From Rhabdophis nuchalis (taxonomy: Eukaryota > Chordata > Lepidosauria > Squamata > Natricidae), in contig CM077646.1 in the NCBI GenBank assembly GCA_039707465.1, forward strand, positions 78,454,715 to 78,518,714: a DNA stretch of 64,000 nt, in the 5' to 3' direction. The translations under genes were made by a program, and so were the position numbers. This document shows, piece after piece, positions 25,118 to 35,625 of the stretch. Each line of letters opens with the position of its first letter. The stretch's first letter is position 1. The notes beneath the pieces are model-generated. The model was not told the DNA's origin. It saw only the letters and a list, made by a program, of their open reading frames with translations, and searched no databases.

Positions 25118-25466
25118 GCCTATGTGCATGGGCATGATACTTTTATAGGGCAAAAGTCTTGAGTATTTTGCCATTTTAACTTTTTATAGAAGAGACAGCC
25201 ATGAAATCACCTACACATATTCCACAGGTAAATTATCAATATATAGTATGATCTGATTATATGAATATTAAATGAAAGGTGAAAGTGATTTGTAGGTATG
25301 TATGAACATCAGTAACTGATTGAATTTAATTTGCAATTATATGTAGAACATATCACTAAACCAGTTCATAGTGAATTATGGAGTAAAACAACTTTGGTAT
25401 CTGAGCAATTGAATTACCCATTTTGAATTTGCTTTGCATATCTACTTAAGAGATATATGCTTATGA

Positions 25467-25690
25467 TCATTGGCATCCTTCAGTCTCAAGACTATGGTAT
25501 CATGCTCTGGAAATAGGTCCAAACGCAGCATCTGGTGTGGCTAAAAAGGCCAATTCGGGAGTGGCAATCCCTTCCACACTGAGGGCAGCTCAGCTCCCAG
25601 ATTTCACTTGTTCCACAACTGCCTCTTTGCCTCAACCTGCTGAACAAGTGTCTCTTCAAATTGTAGAAGGCCATGCTGCATCTTTACCCC
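25467..25690 (-). pseudogene. LINE ORF2 C-terminal relic (Cys-rich finger)
   Basis: The minus-strand frame 25492-25674 encodes C-P-Q-C-G-R-D-C-H-S-R-I-G-L-F-S-H-T-R-C-C preceded by F-Y-N-L-K-R-H-L-F-S. The CxxCGRxCxSRIGLxSHxRxC finger occurs at the C terminus of some vertebrate non-LTR retrotransposon polyproteins. Only this end is recognisable. The clade is not certain. Confidence 0.6.
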
Positions 25691-27345
25691 TTTATCATGC
25701 TTATGATACATATTTGATTAAAGTCACATGTTTACCTAGGGGTACTAATATTTATGAACACCTTATTTGGCACGAGCATATCATAAAACTTTATGTCTTG
25801 ACCTTTATGGATTACCAACCATTTCTTGACAGACAGTACTAAGGAATGGTCACAGCTGCTACTGGTCCATTTTTTTTACCTACCTGGGGTGTGTGTGTGT
25901 GTTCAATGTATTTATACTTACACAGAACTACAATAACAGTCATGGGGTGGTTTGACAAATAGCAAAATGGAGTAGCAAACAATAATAATAATAAAAAGGA
26001 GGTGAGTTTTTAGTTTTATGAATATAAAAATAAAGTTTTATTTGAAAACCCATGTAACAATATTTCAAAATTAGGTAAGCATCCTGATTTGCAAGATTCA
26101 AATATCAAGCCATTTTCATTTTGTGTTTTATGAAACTGGTTTCATTTTGCCTTTGCTTTCTTTTTATTTTTTACATTTTCTTTTATTAATTTAGTTAAGT
26201 TTTAGTTTTAACACTACTTTGTGTTAAAAATTAGTCTTTTGTCACAAATTATTCTAATGATCAAGGAAACCACCCTTTTTTGTATGCAGCTAATCAAATA
26301 ATAAATGCATACAGACTTTTATATAGACTTCTCTGTGATAAAGGATCATAGTAATATTTAAGTTTCACAACAATACCATGAATTCACTTATCAAATTAAT
26401 ATATATAGTATCCCATCTCATATAAAGTGACTCTGCAAAAAAAAAAAGCAGCAAGTTAAAAGTGATGCTGGAGTCTTGAATATGGGTCTCTGAGATCTAA
26501 ATTCAGCAATGTTTTAGGCTAAGTACCACATCCTGATACCAGGTAAGTATTGCTATATGTTCTGCAAAACTTTACATTGCTGTTCTTTCCTTCTCCTCCT
26601 CGCCAGGAGGTTCAAGGTCGAAGTTTTGCAATATTCCTGTGTTCTGGAAACAGCATTTCTATAGTTTCTAAACTGGAACCAGATTTTTATGTAAGTTCTA
26701 TTTGAATTAGGTTGGTACCAGTTTGCCTTAGGCAATGAAGCCTGTTTGAATTTTTCTACTTTTAACTCCTTGTAATTCCCATTTGTCTCTCGGGCTTTGC
26801 ATTTGTTGTATTGTTCATTGTGTTTTATTTATTTATGGAATTAGCCTGTCCATTATTTACCCTGCTCTACGTGTATGGAGAGGAAAAACGAATCATGGTG
26901 TGTACATGGAACTTTTCTTATCTTCTCTGCTGCCCTCCCCCAACAAAGCAAATATTTGGCCATCTGCTACAGCTCCTGGTGTTCCAACCGATGCCTTTTC
27001 CAGGGTCAAAGGCAGGTGGTCTAACAAATATAATTTGGTGCAGGGAGATGGCCAAGATGAGTAATAGCTGCTGGTGGTTTCCAGCTGAACTAGTGAGATC
27101 AAGAGGAAAGAAATCCAGATGGGGTCTCATTATCTTTAGCACTCTCCACTGCAGCAGCTCAGGCTTTGAGGTGCATATTTATATCCTAAACCCCTTCCGT
27201 TGTCACTGAGAAGTGTGTAGCAGTTTTAACAAATAACTTATAGAGGCTGTTGTACTGAATTAAAAGCTAGATTATTTTTTAAATCAATTTAGAATAAAAC
27301 ATTTTGCTTTTGTTAATACTAAGCCACGTAAAAGGATTTTTTATG
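25691..27345. other. Intergenic sequence, nothing recognised
   Basis: AT-rich, with a short GT tract near 25890 and an ATA tract near 25980. The overlapping ORFs at 26783-27209 share no family signature that I can recognise and lack splice support. Confidence 0.4.
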
Positions 27346-27349
27346 ATTG

Positions 27350-27412
27350 TAAAGCGCCCAGAGTTACTTTGTGATAAAATGGATGGCCATTCAATTTTAT
27401 AAATAAATAAAT
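27350..27412 (+). mobile_element. LINE 3' tail fragment
   Basis: 'gtaaagcgcccagagttac' followed by 'ggatggccattcaattttat' and AATAAATAAAT resembles the 3' terminus of squamate L2/CR1-like elements. Only the tail is present. Confidence 0.5.
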
Positions 27413-27439
27413 TTGCAGAATAAACTGAAAGTAAACAGA

Positions 27440-27515
27440 AAACAGAGTAACAGACTTGGAAGAGACCTTGGAGATTTTCTAGGCCAACCCTCTGCTTAGG
27501 CAGGAAAGAGTTATT
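27440..27515 (-). mobile_element. CR1 3'-end fragment
   Basis: 'aacagacttggaagagacct', 'tggagattttctaggccaac' and 'cctctgcttaggcagg' are the reverse complement of the CR1 3' terminus seen at 21300-21360. Confidence 0.7.
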
Positions 27516-28225
27516 TACATGTAAATTGCTTAAATGGTCAAAATGAATGTACACATTTATATAAATACACAGAACTTTGTCTGGAACCTTCTAGATTACA
27601 GAATTAAGGGGAGCTATGCAAGAAAGGATGTAAAATGGTGCAAAACTCACTTAATAGCTGTCTTGTTGGAAATGGAAGTTCTGGGCTCAATTGTGGTCAT
27701 AAGGACTATCTGTATGTTTAAGGAACAATATGTAATTAATTCCTATAACTCAGCTGGGTGGCAGGGCCAAACCCATCCTAGGTGATCTTAAAAAAAAAAA
27801 CTAAGCAGTATATAAACTAGGAAAAATTTAGGACTGATAGGAAATTCTAGGCTGTAGGTTAGACTTAGAAATAAAATATATTTTAGAGTGGCAAGATAAT
27901 TTTTATACTCTTGCAAAGAAAACTAATGAACATATCCACAAACTCAACATACATTGAGTTTGACTTGTGGCTTACTTTGATCTTAAATATAGGTGACTAC
28001 GAATCATAAGTTTGATGGTGGGTGCCAGATTTCTGTTTTTAAAAAAAATATCTTTAGTTTCATAATTTTAATATAGCTTTTATGGTTATTTTAACTTTTG
28101 ATTGGGGGATGCCTGAAGTTGGTTGTAAAATAGGCAGTTATATAAATGTTGAAAAAAATAAAATAGTCCAAAATATGTTCATTCAGAAGAAAATCTTCCT
28201 CAGTTTAGTGAATCCAAAGGACAAT

Positions 28226-29084
28226 ATAGATAATCTTTGACTTGCAACCATTTGCTTAGTGACTGTTTGAAGTTATAACAGCACTCAATAAAGTGATTTA
28301 TGGTCATTTTTCACACTTAAGACCATTGCAGCATCTCCATGGTCACATCATCAAAATTGGGATGCTTGACAACTGGTTCATATTTATAATGGTTGCAGGG
28401 TCCCAGGATCATGTAATCACCTTTTGCCATCTGACAAGTGAAGTCAATAAGGAAGTCAGATTCACTTTTACAACTGTGTTGCTGTTAGGGGTAAAAAACA
28501 CCCCCGTTGGAAAATAAACAGGCGGAATAGTGCAATACACCGGACAGCAAGAGATACATTGCTTTAACCACACACAAACTCTAAAACACTGATAGTAGAA
28601 AAAATAAATAGTCTTTACTTTTGTAGTAACTAAAATACTTCTTCCAAACAGTGATACTAACTCCTCTAACAATAAACAGTCCTTCACCAAAACCATAGTT
28701 ATCTTACAGTAATTCAAAACAATGATACTTCTTCTGTCTTCAGGTTCAGCTTCTCCTCAGTGGCAATCAGGAAGCAAAGGAAAGCAAAAGGGAATGACCT
28801 GTGTTTCCAGCTGCCTTTTATGGTTGAGCTGGGAAGCAAAGCCAATCAGATTCCACATACTGTAGTCCTTAAAATTACATATATTCTTTAAGAATCCTGT
28901 CTTATATATATTGTCAACCCAACATCAGGATGATTATCCTAACAGTTGCTAAATTAACAACTGCAGTGATTCATTTAACAATTGGGCAAGAAAGGTCATA
29001 CAATGGGGCAAAACACACTTAACTCTTACTTAGCAACTGAAATTTTGGGATCAATTGTGGTCGTAAGTCGACAACTAGCTGTAA
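28226..29084. mobile_element. MITE split by a solo LTR
   Basis: The left part (28226-28482) starts 'aatctttgacttgcaacc' and the right part (28945-29084) ends 'ggtcgtaagtcgacaacta', imperfect inverted ends shared with 60622-61014. The LTR at 28483-28944 divides it. Removing the LTR and one copy of GTTGC restores a continuous element matching the other copies ('tgtgttgctaaattaac'). Confidence 0.75.
28483..28944 (-). mobile_element. Solo LTR with 5-bp TSD
   Basis: This 462-bp unit has ends TGTTAGG...CCTAACA, with exact 5-bp duplications GTTGC at 28478-28482 and 28945-28949. On the minus strand it carries a CCAAT-box-like CTGATTGGCT (near 28841-28850) followed by a TATA-like CATAAAAGG (near 28814-28822), so the LTR promoter points to the minus strand. 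No internal retroviral or Gypsy coding sequence remains. A second copy is at 45337-45786. Confidence 0.82.
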
Positions 29085-30799
29085 AAGGTTATCAGAAGAA
29101 TCCTATACTCTCAAACTATAAAATGATGAGATGAACAAAAACAAGCTCTCAATCCCACTAAGAACTGCATAGCAAAGGACTAAATCCGTGCTTTTGAAAT
29201 CTGGATAAATTACCTAAAATTGGGTAAAAGTGGATAACGCAACATGAATCCATTATGCAATCACAAAAGGAACATTTAAATTGACTTCAAGTGTGAATTG
29301 GGTGAAAACAACTTTCTGATAAGCAGCTTTGAGTAATAAAGGAAAGTATGGAAGACCGTACTAAATAAAACTATTTGTTGAAGTCATTGCTTTGGATATC
29401 ACTAACTGGGTGATTAAGTGAGGGAAGATTCGTAATGCAAATATGTATTCACTAGTAGCAAAATGAGATATAAAAATAGAATATGCTGACATAGTTTACT
29501 ATTTGTTAATTCCTCCTATGGATTAACTTTTTATCTGAACTTCAGATTCTTTCTTGAGAGCAGCTAAAGAAACTACAGTTGTATTTTCTTAACATGGTAT
29601 CTTCTAGTTGCTGACTCAGAATTCTGAGTGTTAAAATCCTATCATTTTGTGTAGTTACAATCAACTTGCAAAATGCTGCAATACATGTTCCTGAATTTCT
29701 TTCATTCCAACAATGATTACTATAAGTGTTATATAACTGGATTGGGCTTGGAAAGCCATTGGCAGCCAACCGAATTTCAATTGGAAATGAAATGTTATTT
29801 GTTGCACATGCCACTGTATACCAGATCAACTGCATTTAGTTCTTTGAGGGCTGCATATAAAGTGCCTATGGCAGTAAACCTTTCATGAGATTACAGTACT
29901 AGACAATTCTATCCATGAAGGTAGATCTCTTACAAAAGTAGATCCACACAAGTTAAGAATTTGGCTTAACAACCAGCTGTTCAGCAATCTTTCAAATTTA
30001 CGAAGGTGCTGAACAAGTGGTACTTATGACCGTTCTTGTACTTGCAGCTGTCACAGATCCCCACTTTCTTGCACGAACACATTTGGGTTCTCATTGCAGC
30101 ATCTGACATTCATACCAATCGCCGTTTGCAACCTTCATTGTGGTTTCGGACAATCAGTAGGGAAACCAGCAAGAGATCACAAATGGCACCGATGTGACAC
30201 TGTGCCTAATGAAGTTGCAGTTCCCTTAAGGATGGCAATGGAACTGTTGTTGCTAAGCAACTGCTGTATGATTGCATGGCTTAGTGATGAAAATTCCAGT
30301 TCCAATTACCCTCGTTAAGCAAGGGTTATTAGTTTGAAAGGTTGTACATCGGTTTAGAAACATTTTCTTCTATCAGCACAGCTCCTAGGGGCATATTTTG
30401 TGTCTGGCTAAGACACAAGTAGAAACATTAAGAAAATTTATTTACTATGTCCCCCCCTCCCAATAAAGCTGACATTCAAGCCAGCTAATCCAGAACGCTA
30501 CCATCATAACTGGCTGATTAAAACTCAATGAAAATACTAGCAAAACCCCAATTGCAGGATTCAATTAATTGGCCTATCAAGAAACGTGGGAAAGTTCCTG
30601 ATTTTGTTTCCTTTTCTGAAGTCAAATACATTAAATTGGGCAGGCTAGAAATTTCTTCCCCTTGTTCTTCAGAAAGATAACCCAGGGCTTTGTGGTATCT
30701 TAAAGACTAAACATTTACCACAACAAAATTGTTTTTCCAGTCTAGTGAAAACATAAATATATAAATACATAGTTTCTTGGCTGGGAAAGCCTAAGGAAA
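29085..30799. other. Intergenic sequence upstream of the CpG block
   Basis: Mostly featureless. The stretch 29955-30330 carries phrases such as 'acgaaggtgctgaacaag', 'tacttatgaccgttcttg' and 'gttgctaagcaactgctg' that look like a very worn copy of the 28226-29084 MITE family. Confidence 0.45.
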
Positions 30800-31700
30800 G
30801 GCTCTGTTTTCAGAGCGCGTTCAGGCAGGTGGAACCAAATCTCTCCTTCGTCCGGAGTTCACCCTCCCCCTCCCCCTTTTTTTAAAACCCACAATGGCCG
30901 GTTATTAGCGAGGCCGGGAAAGGTGCTGGTTCTTGACCGTGCATTACGAAGCTGAGCAAACCCTAAGGCTGTCTGCCTCCATCCCGGCCGCCGGGGTTGC
31001 ATCTGGTCCCTGGGCAGGCCAGGCACGTTTCCCCTTGCGCCGGCGGCGCGCGCGCGCGCACACACACACACTCTTCGGCAGGTTCCAGGGTGAAAAGCGC
31101 GTCCGCGTCGCTTGCTGCGAGGTGGCGGGGGTCGAGCGCATTGAACTGGACGTGGGGGTGGGGAGGAAGGCTGGGGTGCTCACTGCCTCAAGTTCCGGCG
31201 AGCAGCGCTTTGCGGAGGCGCGGCGCTGGCCGCCTCCCGGCCGGCGCCTAAAGGCGCGAGATGCAGCTGCTGGAAAGCAAGCGCGCGGAGGAGAGGCTCC
31301 GTCTCCTCCATCTCCTAGGAGGGACGCTTTTGCCTTAGCGAGGCTCGGCGCCATAGCACCCAGTCCAGGGGCAGCGAGACTCCGGCGGCCAGCGATGGAT
31401 TCGGCGGGTGAGTGGCGGGGGCGGGGGCGGGACCATCCATTGCTGCTCTCCGGAGAGAGGCGAGGAGGAAGTGCTGATCCCCAGCGTAGCGAAATCTCCC
31501 TCCCGACGGCAGAATGCGCTTCGCTTGTCTGTTTTGATGCTCCTTCGTGTGAGTCCCATATTTCCTTCTGCCTCCAATGAACTTGGACTGCTGTTGGAGC
31601 CGCCGCAACGTATCAGCGGGAAAGGCCATCTACCTTTTCGCCAGCAATTGCTGGAATTGTTGGACCCGCTCTGGGATGGAAAGTGCCGGTGTGATTCGTT
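30800..31700 (+). promoter_or_regulatory. CpG-rich promoter-like block
   Basis: An abrupt rise in GC and CpG content compared with the surrounding AT-rich DNA, including a (CG)n/(CA)n run at about 31044-31070, several GGGGCGGGG and GGGCGG-type boxes near 31415-31430, and no TATA box that I can place. It contains the ATG-bearing mini exon at 31395. The long open frames across it (30933-31580 plus, 30944-31354 minus) are expected by-products of high GC. Confidence 0.8.
31395..31407 (+). CDS. First coding exon of an unnamed gene (M-D-S-A + 1 base)
   Basis: CCAGCG ATG GAT TCG GCG G is followed by a strong GTGAGT donor at 31408. The exon contributes four codons plus the first base of a Gly codon. 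The next credible exon on this strand, 58677, starts with GA, which would complete GGA and continue Y-D-L-H-L-G-E-Y. The position inside the CpG block and the G-rich Kozak-like context fit a housekeeping-type promoter. Linking the two exons is inference from phase and order. I do not recognise the protein. In mammals the gene 3' of BICD2 on the same strand is IPPK, but this start does not resemble the IPPK N terminus as I remember it. Confidence 0.5.
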
Positions 31701-34282
31701 TCCTTTTAAAGCTGCGACGTACAAAGTTGACGGGAGGTGTTAAAAGTAAACCCCGTTTTCTCATTGTAAGCCTTGAAACCGACCTGGCGTGGCTGTTAAT
31801 AAATTCAGTTGTGATTCCTGCTTAGTGTGGCAAAGGGATTGATTCTGGCTCTGCCTTGAAGGAAACACCTTGCATACAAATGCTGACGTTTCCAAGAAAA
31901 GGAATATATTCAGGCTGTTGTTACCTCCCGATGCTGAATTCTTGGTGTGATTAAGGCTTAAATGACTACCATGAGTTTAGTAGAGGTTTGAGTGTAAAGT
32001 ATTTACCAAAGAAGAATGTTCATGGAGCTCTATTCTGACTTTTATAGTTAAGAACTGACTCTCTTAATCCGAGCTTGTATTTCTGTTTCTAACAGTCACC
32101 TACTGTATATAAGGTTAGGAATTCTCATGGTTGTGTTTGATGGTTTTGTACTATTTGGTTCTGTAGTGATTCGTCAAGCTTGGAGGTTCCCATTAAGAGG
32201 AGTTTTCAATTAGCCTGTAAACACCCTTTTCAAAATTGAATTTAGTATCCAGCACAGCCTGTTGTATATTCATATATAGGTTGCACTGTATGATTGACAG
32301 TTTTCTATTCTCTGCCCAAAATCTGCTGGCCTTTCTTCAGTGACTTCAGCATTTACCTCAGTAGGTGGTGGTCTCAAACTTGAATTGTCCAAGTAGCCCA
32401 GAATTGTTCATTAATCTGAAGGCTGCAACTGAAGCCCTCTCATAAATTGATACAACTAGCTCTGGAAAGCAATGAATCTGTTGGGTCTGCATTCAAGACT
32501 CTGGTAGCCTCTGGTAATGTAGTATCACTGAAACTCCAATCTTAATATGGTAGTTGTGGGAAGTAAGGAAGATGACCTTATTGAGAATATGCAGGAACTA
32601 GGCAAAAGTGTTAGGGTTAGGCTGAAATGTTTTTAAGATTCAGAGCAAATAGATAACATTTAGAAGCGGCTTAAGCAGATACAGTACCTCCCTGATTCAC
32701 AGGGATATAAGAAGGGAAGGAAGAATAGCACAGACTCTAATTAAAAAAAAAACTTAAGCGAATGGATGAAGAGCCACTGCCAAGGGAATGGTCAGATAAG
32801 AGACGGCATGGCCCACAGATGGAGAGGGCATGACATTTAGAAGACACTACCTGTCTTGGGCTGTAAGGAGGGGGGGCTGTATTTCAGGTTTTATATAATA
32901 TAGGTTTACAATAAAGGGAAATTAGTTCATCAGGTCCTTATTCCTATCTGGTTGATCTGGTGAGGCCAATATCAATTTGCAAATCTGAGCAGATCATAGA
33001 ATTCTAAATATTGCTGACAGCCTAATAGATTCATTAAGTGGTAGATTTGGATAACTGGAGCAGTGATTCAATTATCGGACATTGGGAATGTATACCAAAT
33101 ATATTCAGCATGTACTAATTTCCATGTTTGAAACTAGAAACTGGTTCTAAAGATCATATCAGCCGATGAACTTAAACTCTACCTTTAAAGGCTACTTTTA
33201 ATTATCTGAGAAAGATATCCAAGTTTATATTGGACTTACAGTTGTGAAGTTTCCATGTACATAAGAGAAAATTGTCTTCATGGGACCCAAATAACTATCC
33301 ATATAAAAATAGATGATGATGCTATCCATGTTTTTTTTTTTTTTGTGCAGAAAAAAACGCACGATATTGCTAAGAATAGGACATTCTACCTCAGTGTTGC
33401 TTCTTCGGCAGTTTTTCCATTTAAATCAAAATGGTGGAAAATACTTTAATATGCTTAACACATGCTGAACCAGAATTTAATTTTTAGATGTGCACTCTGA
33501 ATGGACTGTTTAGTCACTCATAAAATGGATGGGCTCACAGATGTTGATCTTATCCACTTGATTTTCAACATGTTTGTTGAATGTTAAGGTCCCAGGGAGG
33601 ATTCTGTTGATATTTTGTTGAATATTAGCAGAACTCTCTGTGTGATCTGGAGGACTCTGCTTGATCTCAGTGGAGAGTTGTAATTGTATGCAGGTGAACA
33701 TGAGTGAAGAATGAGATATGAGTCATATCTCAGAGATATGGCTGATATAAACATGTGCACAACATCTGTCTTATGCTCATTTAAATACCTTGTTTGGTCT
33801 TGGAATCCAACCAGGTTTTCTGTAATTTTGAAATGATCATGTGAAGGACAAGAGACTTACTATATGCAGCATACCTACAACATTGGGTGCATTTCTTCCA
33901 AAGCTGTTCCTATAAAGAAACTTCTAGGATGCGAGAGGAAGAAAGTGACTTTGTACTTGGGAGTTCTAACTTCAAAATATAGTCAGTAGTTTTTTTGAAG
34001 TTCTCCAGTTAACATTATTTGGAAAAGAAAGTTGAAGCCATGAATTCCAATATTTTATTCTAGTTAGCAATGTTTTCTGCCTTAAAGATCAGGTAATGGC
34101 TCCCTCAAGTTGAACACAGATTCTTACACATCACTTATAATTTTATTGGTAGTAGTAATTTGCCAGTGTTTTCTTTGAGATGATGAGCCGACAGGAAGAG
34201 AGGGAAACAGCATGTCTCCTCCCTTAATTGGGGCCCTTACAGGAAGTTGTGGAAACAATTATCTATATCTATATCTATATAT
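31408..34282 (+). other. Putative first intron, proximal part
   Basis: After the CpG block the sequence turns AT-rich. I see no repeat family or coding exon here. There is a TATC/TA simple repeat at 34258-34310. Confidence 0.5.
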
Positions 34283-34384
34283 GTTTTCTGAGGTTTATAT
34301 ATATATATATGTAGGTCTTTGGTTGTTCGGGTTTTCTCCCACGTAGAATTGGAAGTATCTTCACGACGTTTCGATGACGTTTCG
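34283..34384 (-). repeat. 5' inverted terminal repeat of Penelope-like element
   Basis: Reverse complement of 40700-40792, interrupted by a TA run at 34294-34310. It ends with GACGTTTCG, repeated once more 11 bp on (34365-34373, 34376-34384), which is the GAAACGTC arm of a hammerhead-like core. The CTGANGA half is missing here. Confidence 0.85.
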
Positions 34385-34399
34385 AAATCACCAACATCC

Positions 34400-35606
34400 T
34401 CTGCACCAGCAAGCCACCCAAAAGCAACTTACCCAAAGAGGAACAGACAGCACTACTTAACCTAAAAGAAGACACTAGCATAATAATCCTACCAGCAGAC
34501 AAGGGGAACGCCACGGTGGTTATGAACACATCTGACTACCAAACCAAATTAACCAACCTACTCCAAGACTCCACTTACAAACCCCTAAGCACAGATCCCA
34601 CCACTTACTTAGAAAAAACCACTAGATCCAAAATAAAAGCCTCCCCCATCAGCGAAGAAATCCAGCAAAGAATCATTCCCAGAGAAAAATCATCCAGATG
34701 CCCTAAGCTCTATGGTCTCCCCATGATACACAAAGAAGGAACCCCACTCAGACCCATAGTCAGCTCCATAGGCTCACCTCTACAAAACCTAGCCAAATTT
34801 CTCGCCAAACAACTACAGCCCTATGCAGAATCCATCACCTCACACGTAAAAAACTCATTCCAGTTCATAGAGATCATAAAGAAAAAAACTTACAGCCCAG
34901 CGACCTACTCGTGAGCTTCGATGTCATATCCCTCTTCACCCAAGTACCAATCAAAGAAGCCTTGACAGCTATCCAAAACAAATATAGCCCCTCCAAACAT
35001 ATCCTAGATCTGACCAACCACTGCCTATCCAACACATACTTCATCTATAACGGACAAAAATACAAACAAATAGAAGGAGCACCCATGGGATCATCCCTCT
35101 CACCTGTCATTGCTAACCTCTACATGGAACACTTTGAAACCCAAGCTCTAGAAAAATCAGATCACAAACCCAAACTCTGGCTCAGATACGTAGACGACAC
35201 CTTCATAATCTGGCCACACGGGAAAGATAAACTGGACAACTTCCTCACACACCTCAATAGCCTACACCCCAAAATACAGTTCACCATGGAAACAGAAGCC
35301 AATAACCAACTCCCCTTCCTGGATGTCTTAGTCTAAAAGAAATCCAATGAATCCCTAGGACACACCATCTACCAGAAGAAAACACACACAAACCGCTATT
35401 TGCACGCACTCTCACACCACCACCCAGCACAGATCAACTCTGTAGCCAAGACACTCATCTCCAGAACAAAACGCTTAGCTGACGAACAACACCTAAAAAC
35501 CGAACTACACACTCTCACCAACGTACTAACATCCAACGGATTCCAAAGAAACAAGATCACTAACCTAATCCCAAAAGAAAACCCCACTAAAATCCAAGAC
35601 AGTGAA
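34400..35606 (+). pseudogene. Penelope-like reverse transcriptase, one frameshift and one stop
   Basis: Frame A (34516-34914 and upstream) encodes LPADKGNATVVMN, KLYGLPMIHK and LRPIVSSIGSP. Frame B (34911-35336) encodes SFDVISLFTQVP, EGAPMGSSLSPVIANLYM and the catalytic R-Y-V-D-D-T-F (YVDD codons at 35187-35198). A small indel near 34880-34905 shifts between the frames. TAA at 35334-35336 interrupts frame B, after which the same frame continues with H-H-P-A-Q-I-N-S-V-A-K to the insertion point at 35625. The palm-domain motifs are intact, but the two lesions make it nonfunctional. No complete N terminus is visible. Confidence 0.88.
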
Positions 35607-35625
35607 CAAGAAAACGGCAAAGCCC
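35607..35625. repeat. Target-site duplication, left copy (element 1)
   Basis: caagaaaacggcaaagccc, identical to 37651-37669. Confidence 0.97.

Noticed and set aside
31395..31407. Assignment of the downstream gene to IPPK
   Set aside because: Expected from mammalian gene order, but neither this start nor the exon at 58677 resembles the IPPK N terminus, and no IPPK kinase motif was found.
30933..31580. 215-codon ORF and overlapping ORFs on both strands in the CpG block
   Set aside because: High GC lowers stop frequency. The translations are Arg/Ala/Pro/Gly-rich in all frames and show no family signature. Only the short ATG exon with a donor is retained.
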